From Xanthostigma xanthostigma (lineage: Eukaryota > Arthropoda > Insecta > Raphidioptera > Raphidiidae), in the NCBI GenBank assembly GCA_963575645.1, contig OY754466.1, positions 38,720,001-38,784,000 on the forward strand: 64,000 nucleotides of DNA. Reading direction: 5' to 3'. Under the pieces are notes generated by a model. The model saw only the letters and a list, made by a program, of their open reading frames with translations. It was not told the origin of the DNA and did not search any database. Positions 60,350-64,000 of this stretch are shown here, one piece after another. Numbering within the stretch: the stretch's first letter is position 1; every line of letters starts with the position of its first letter. Both the position numbers and the translations under genes were made by a program.

Positions 60350-62955
60350 TTATGATTTTTCTACAGCAGTTCCACTGCTAATGTTTGAAGCGGTATCGGC
60401 AACTGGAGTCTGTTGCGTTTGTTTTTCAGTGTGATCACATACACACCACGGTATGCGTTCTTTTAAAGCGGCTCGATATTTAGGATGACTAAAAATAATG
60501 TATAAATGCAGTGTACATAGGTAATTATGATAAAATAAAAAACATTTAAAAAATGTTTACTTATTACCTGATGCCATATACAATAGGATTATATACAGCA
60601 TTAGCTTTTGCAAATACGGAGCCCCAAATAGTTGTCAGCGGCGTAATGTCAACGCCACCGAATATCCCAACATAATTAATAACGAGATACGGAGTCCATG
60701 CCATGAACCATAAGGATATTGTTACTAATGCCACTTTTGCTAATTTGCATTCCGCGCTGGTTTTGTCTTGCTCTGCAGATCGAAGAGAAGTTACGTTCAT
60801 TTTTTTTGCCTGATCTCGCATAGCCTTTTCGTGAACTGCTACGGCCTAAACATATTAAAATTTGTTTTTAATACGCCCCGGCTTCCCTTGGATTACTTTT
60901 AATCACAAGAAATACCTTCACAATGAAAAAGTAAGAATAGATAATAGTAAACAATGGAAGGTAGTATACAAATATGGAATAGACCAAAATATAACTTTTG
61001 CTAAGCCATTCTTTATTTAAATAATCAGTTCCGCAAGATGTCATGTTTCCTTCTGGAACATATCTGCAAATAAAAAGTACACTCAACAATACTATTCAAT
61101 ACATTGCGATTATTTTATTTTTTTTAGTTTAGGAATATACCTATTCCACCCAAAAAGTGGTAAAATAGTCCATACAAGTCCAAACAACCATATTATCAAT
61201 ATACGAAAAAGTGCAGATTTTATAGTCAACGGTTTTGCGGAAAGTCCCTGGAAATATATAGTTGTCATTTAATTAACAATTAAAGTTTATATATTTAACA
61301 TATTGTTAGAGATATATTAAAAAAAAAAAAACAAACAAAATAATTACTTTTACGATGACATTATATCTGTCTAATGCGATACAAGTCATTGTCCAGATAG
61401 AAGCGCAGCCAAATAATGAACCACACATGGCATAAATGTCACACATTAATGGTCCTACAAAAAATATTTTAAAATGTTGTTTCTACATCTCTACTATCAG
61501 AACAGAACAATGTGGTGATAAAATGCTACACGTTCGGACCCTCACTATTTAAAAAAGTATCTAGATTAGCGTTGGAAAAATTCGATATTTGTCTATATAT
61601 TTACTACTTAGTCAATCAACGATAATTAAAATCAACGATATTTAAATATATCTGATCATCTGATGATATTGGTAATACACAAGTCTAAAATGAATACTTC
61701 TTACACCAATTACCAAGTAGAAGATGCTATTCACGTCACAGGAATACCGATAAATAAGTTACCATAGTGCCACGGCCCATGATGCCATCTACTGTCCAGC
61801 ATCACAGATCTCATTCATTGATTGATAAATATTGGCAAATGTATTATTTTTTTACTGGCGTATATCCAATTAATCAAAAAATATTAAGACTGTCGATCTA
61901 TCACAAATCACTATTTGGCCGACTTAAAAATAAATATTAACATATTTATCGATATTACAATTGCCTTGCATCCCTAAACTCTATAGTAAATGTAAAATTT
62001 TGAAACTATACCTAAAACCCAAGTTTCAAAATAGCAATTAATTATCATTGGAGGGGACATGATGATCATCATTAAAAAATCAGAAAATGCCAGATTAACC
62101 ACAAGTAGATTTGATGGTGATCTTAATGATTTAGTTGTTGAAAAGATATAAACAACAACACCGTTTCCAAACCATGATATAACACCAAGAATCACCATAA
62201 CAATGCCTAAGATTCCATGCCAAAGTGGATTCATCGGTGGATATTGGTACCTAAAATACACACATTACAAATTGAAAACAAAAAAAAAATCTAAAAAAAC
62301 ACGCTTATATCAACGCACTGAAAAGTAGAAAATGAATTTATTTCCATTCTATAACGTTTAAAAGAGTGGGGCACTCACTTTACCTATATTTATTTTAATT
62401 CATCTAGTGCTCCATGCTTCAAAACGTTAAAGAAGAGAAAGAAATTTTTTTTTTTTTAATTCGCCTTTTTCGTTTATTATAGCTCTGTTCCAACCTTTCT
62501 GCGAAGGGTAACAGAACCGTCACAGCCATGCGCAGTTGCTAAACGTGTTTCAAAACCGATGCAACCAGTTTCGTTTTAGCTACTGCGCTTGACTGTGACG
62601 GTTCTGTTACAGTTCGCAGAGAGACTGGAACGGAGCTATTGTGTCGAAATATCCAGGGAATTACTTCGGAAAAAGAAAAGATATATTTTTTGAGCTCTTT
62701 GTTGCCTTTGTTCACCGCACATTGAGTAAATAGACAATGCTTGAGTATAGTAATATTATGTAGGTATATGATGGTTACAAATTCTTAGTTTTTCAAAGCG
62801 TTTAGATTAATTTCTGTTACATATAATAATTCCAAAATAAAATGAAGTACATACCAGTGGGGATCTATTAAATGTAACATTTCCAGCGGCACTCTATCAA
62901 CAACTGTGGTATTAGTGAGCCCTTGCCACCGATTAGCCATATATACGGGCTCCAT
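60350..62955 (-). CDS. Long-wavelength-sensitive rhabdomeric opsin
   Basis: Seven-helix light receptor of rhabdomeric photoreceptors, coupling to Gq. Seven exons agree in phase: 62855-62955, 62012-62250, 61348-61454, 61141-61247, 60916-61063, 60568-60845 and 60350-60488. They encode 372 residues, normal for the family. The N-terminus [20 protein letters not shown] has an NTT glycosylation sequon. Diagnostic segments are [37 protein letters not shown], the DRY-type triad in [59 protein letters not shown], and [20 protein letters not shown]. The last holds the retinal-binding lysine (Lys314) and NPxxY. The tail is short, with Cys-Val-Cys near its start and many Ser/Thr. Sequence around TM3 and helix 7 fits insect LW (Rh1/Rh2/Rh6) rather than blue or UV opsins. 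The exact wavelength cannot be read from sequence. A MITE lies in intron 1. Confidence 0.97.
62480..62638. mobile_element. Short MITE in opsin intron 1
   Basis: TAGCTCTGTTCCAAC and GGAACGGAGCTA form the outer ends, with GTAACAGAACCGTCACAG and CTGTGACGGTTCTGTTAC inside them. Centre CATGCGCAGTTGCTAAACG resembles the MITE at 46828-46980. Confidence 0.7.
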
Positions 62956-63062
62956 TATTGATATTTCAAAGCGATATTTCGGTTTTTATTTAATTCCAAC
63001 TGTGCTGGAACAGTGCCATTCGTAGTACGAGGCTCACTATACAATTTGAATACACAACTTCT

Positions 63063-63073
63063 CTTTATATATA
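63063..63073 (-). promoter_or_regulatory. Candidate TATA box of the opsin gene
   Basis: TATATATAAAG on the minus strand lies about 110 nt upstream of the opsin ATG, a usual distance for a short 5' UTR. About 60 bp further upstream (plus 63128-63148) TTAATTATTAG is a homeodomain-type sequence in the place where rhabdomeric opsin promoters carry their core Pax6-type site. The match is loose. Confidence 0.45.
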
Positions 63074-63097
63074 TATCTCTCAGAAAATATTAAATCG

Positions 63098-64000
63098 TTT
63101 TGATATACATCTTATTTAAAGTAGATTAAACTAATAATTAAATAATGCATTTGATTTCCATACTAGATTGTATGTAGTTTTAAGGATTCTCCAATCATTT
63201 AGGTTTGACAGGAGATTTATTATTTTATACCTGATTATTGTCATTTGAATATCTGTCTTATTAAATCATTTATGCATTGATTTAAAATTATTGTAAATAT
63301 AAAGACGACTATTATTATAGTCTATACAATATGCATTGACCTGTTTTCTAGTTGTAAGATGTGTACAATTTTTACTAAATTTGATAGGTTTAATCACTGA
63401 ACTGGAGTTCAGTTGGTTTAATTCATAAAATTCATAAAGTTTCGTTTATTTAGTAAACAGTGTGTCTGTGTGTTTTTTAAGTCAAGAAAGACGGAAAATT
63501 AAAAAAAGACATAATATAAAGAAAATAAAATTATTAGCCGAGTTAACTTTTTCTTAGAGTTATATTCCAAAATATAAATTCTGACATCAATCTGTATTAT
63601 ATCAATAATATGTATCTTTAACCTAAATTTAAAAAATAGTGTTTAATCATCGTACAAAAAATTATAATAATCTAACTCAAGCTTTGACTGACTACCATTT
63701 TGCTACCAGGCAATTTCTATGACTAGTCCTTATTTATTTTTTTAGGACAAGAAAGTGTAATGGTGGCATATGAATTAATGTAAGTTTGATTTTTATTCTA
63801 AATCAGTATTGGAATTATTTTGATCCATACGCCCAGCGGCGGGGCAAAATTTAAAAGTGGGCAAGATAAATTTTGCGAGACCCTCAGGAATGGCAAATCC
63901 CTGGAGGGCGCGACAACCACTGCAACGCCAACAAATGTTGCTAGACTAGATTTTTTAAAAACGAATGTGCTAAGTTAATATTTTAATAGTCCTAGCTAAA
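63098..64000. other. Upstream flank of the opsin gene
   Basis: AT-rich non-coding DNA. A more GC-rich patch at 63830-63930 (CAGCGGCGGGGCAAAATTT) looks like one end of a hAT-type MITE whose other end lies beyond the window. No further gene. Confidence 0.4.

Overview
This is nuclear DNA of an insect or close hexapod relative. It is AT-rich, its genes are split by GT-AG introns, it has no operons, and it carries a rhabdomeric long-wavelength opsin, a Yurt/EPB41L5 FERM gene and dense DNA-transposon remnants. I could not fix the order. I built all gene models by hand by joining exons at splice sites. In every multi-exon model named to a family below, the reading phase is consistent across all junctions and the product follows its known family end to end.

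Layout. 1-12714 (minus) holds most of a yurt/EPB41L5 gene, running off the left edge. 13442-20590 (plus) holds a complete nine-exon MLH1, head to head with yurt. 20591-28580 is a gene-poor interval of transposon remnants. 28581-49161 (minus) holds an 18-exon ankyrin-repeat gene of the ANKRD28/44/52 family (PP6 regulatory subunit), with two alternative 3' ends. 49390-50040 (plus) may encode a very small membrane protein. 51116-53772 (minus) is RAD51C, head to head with an unrecognised 78-codon gene (54097-54333, plus). 55382-58069 (minus) is SUCLA2, 58664-59508 (minus) is MRNIP, and 60350-62955 (minus) is a long-wavelength opsin.

Three of the named genes act in DNA repair: MLH1 in mismatch repair, RAD51C in homologous recombination, and MRNIP in the MRE11-RAD50-NBS1 response. 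SUCLA2 is a mitochondrial citric-acid-cycle enzyme and the opsin is a photoreceptor gene. I see no sign that the neighbours form one pathway; paired promoters are the only visible organisation.

The most unusual content is in the repeats and in the end of the ankyrin gene. One family of small fold-back elements occurs at least four times, each flanked by 10-14 bp target duplications. Its longer members carry a Penelope-like, hammerhead-like core. Several hAT-type MITEs have perfect 8 bp duplications, one inserted inside another MITE. Two Helitrons end in the expected hairpin plus CTAG. The ankyrin gene can end either in a short exon resembling the vertebrate ANKRD28 terminus or in a 459-codon exon ending in the prenylation-type motif CVIC.
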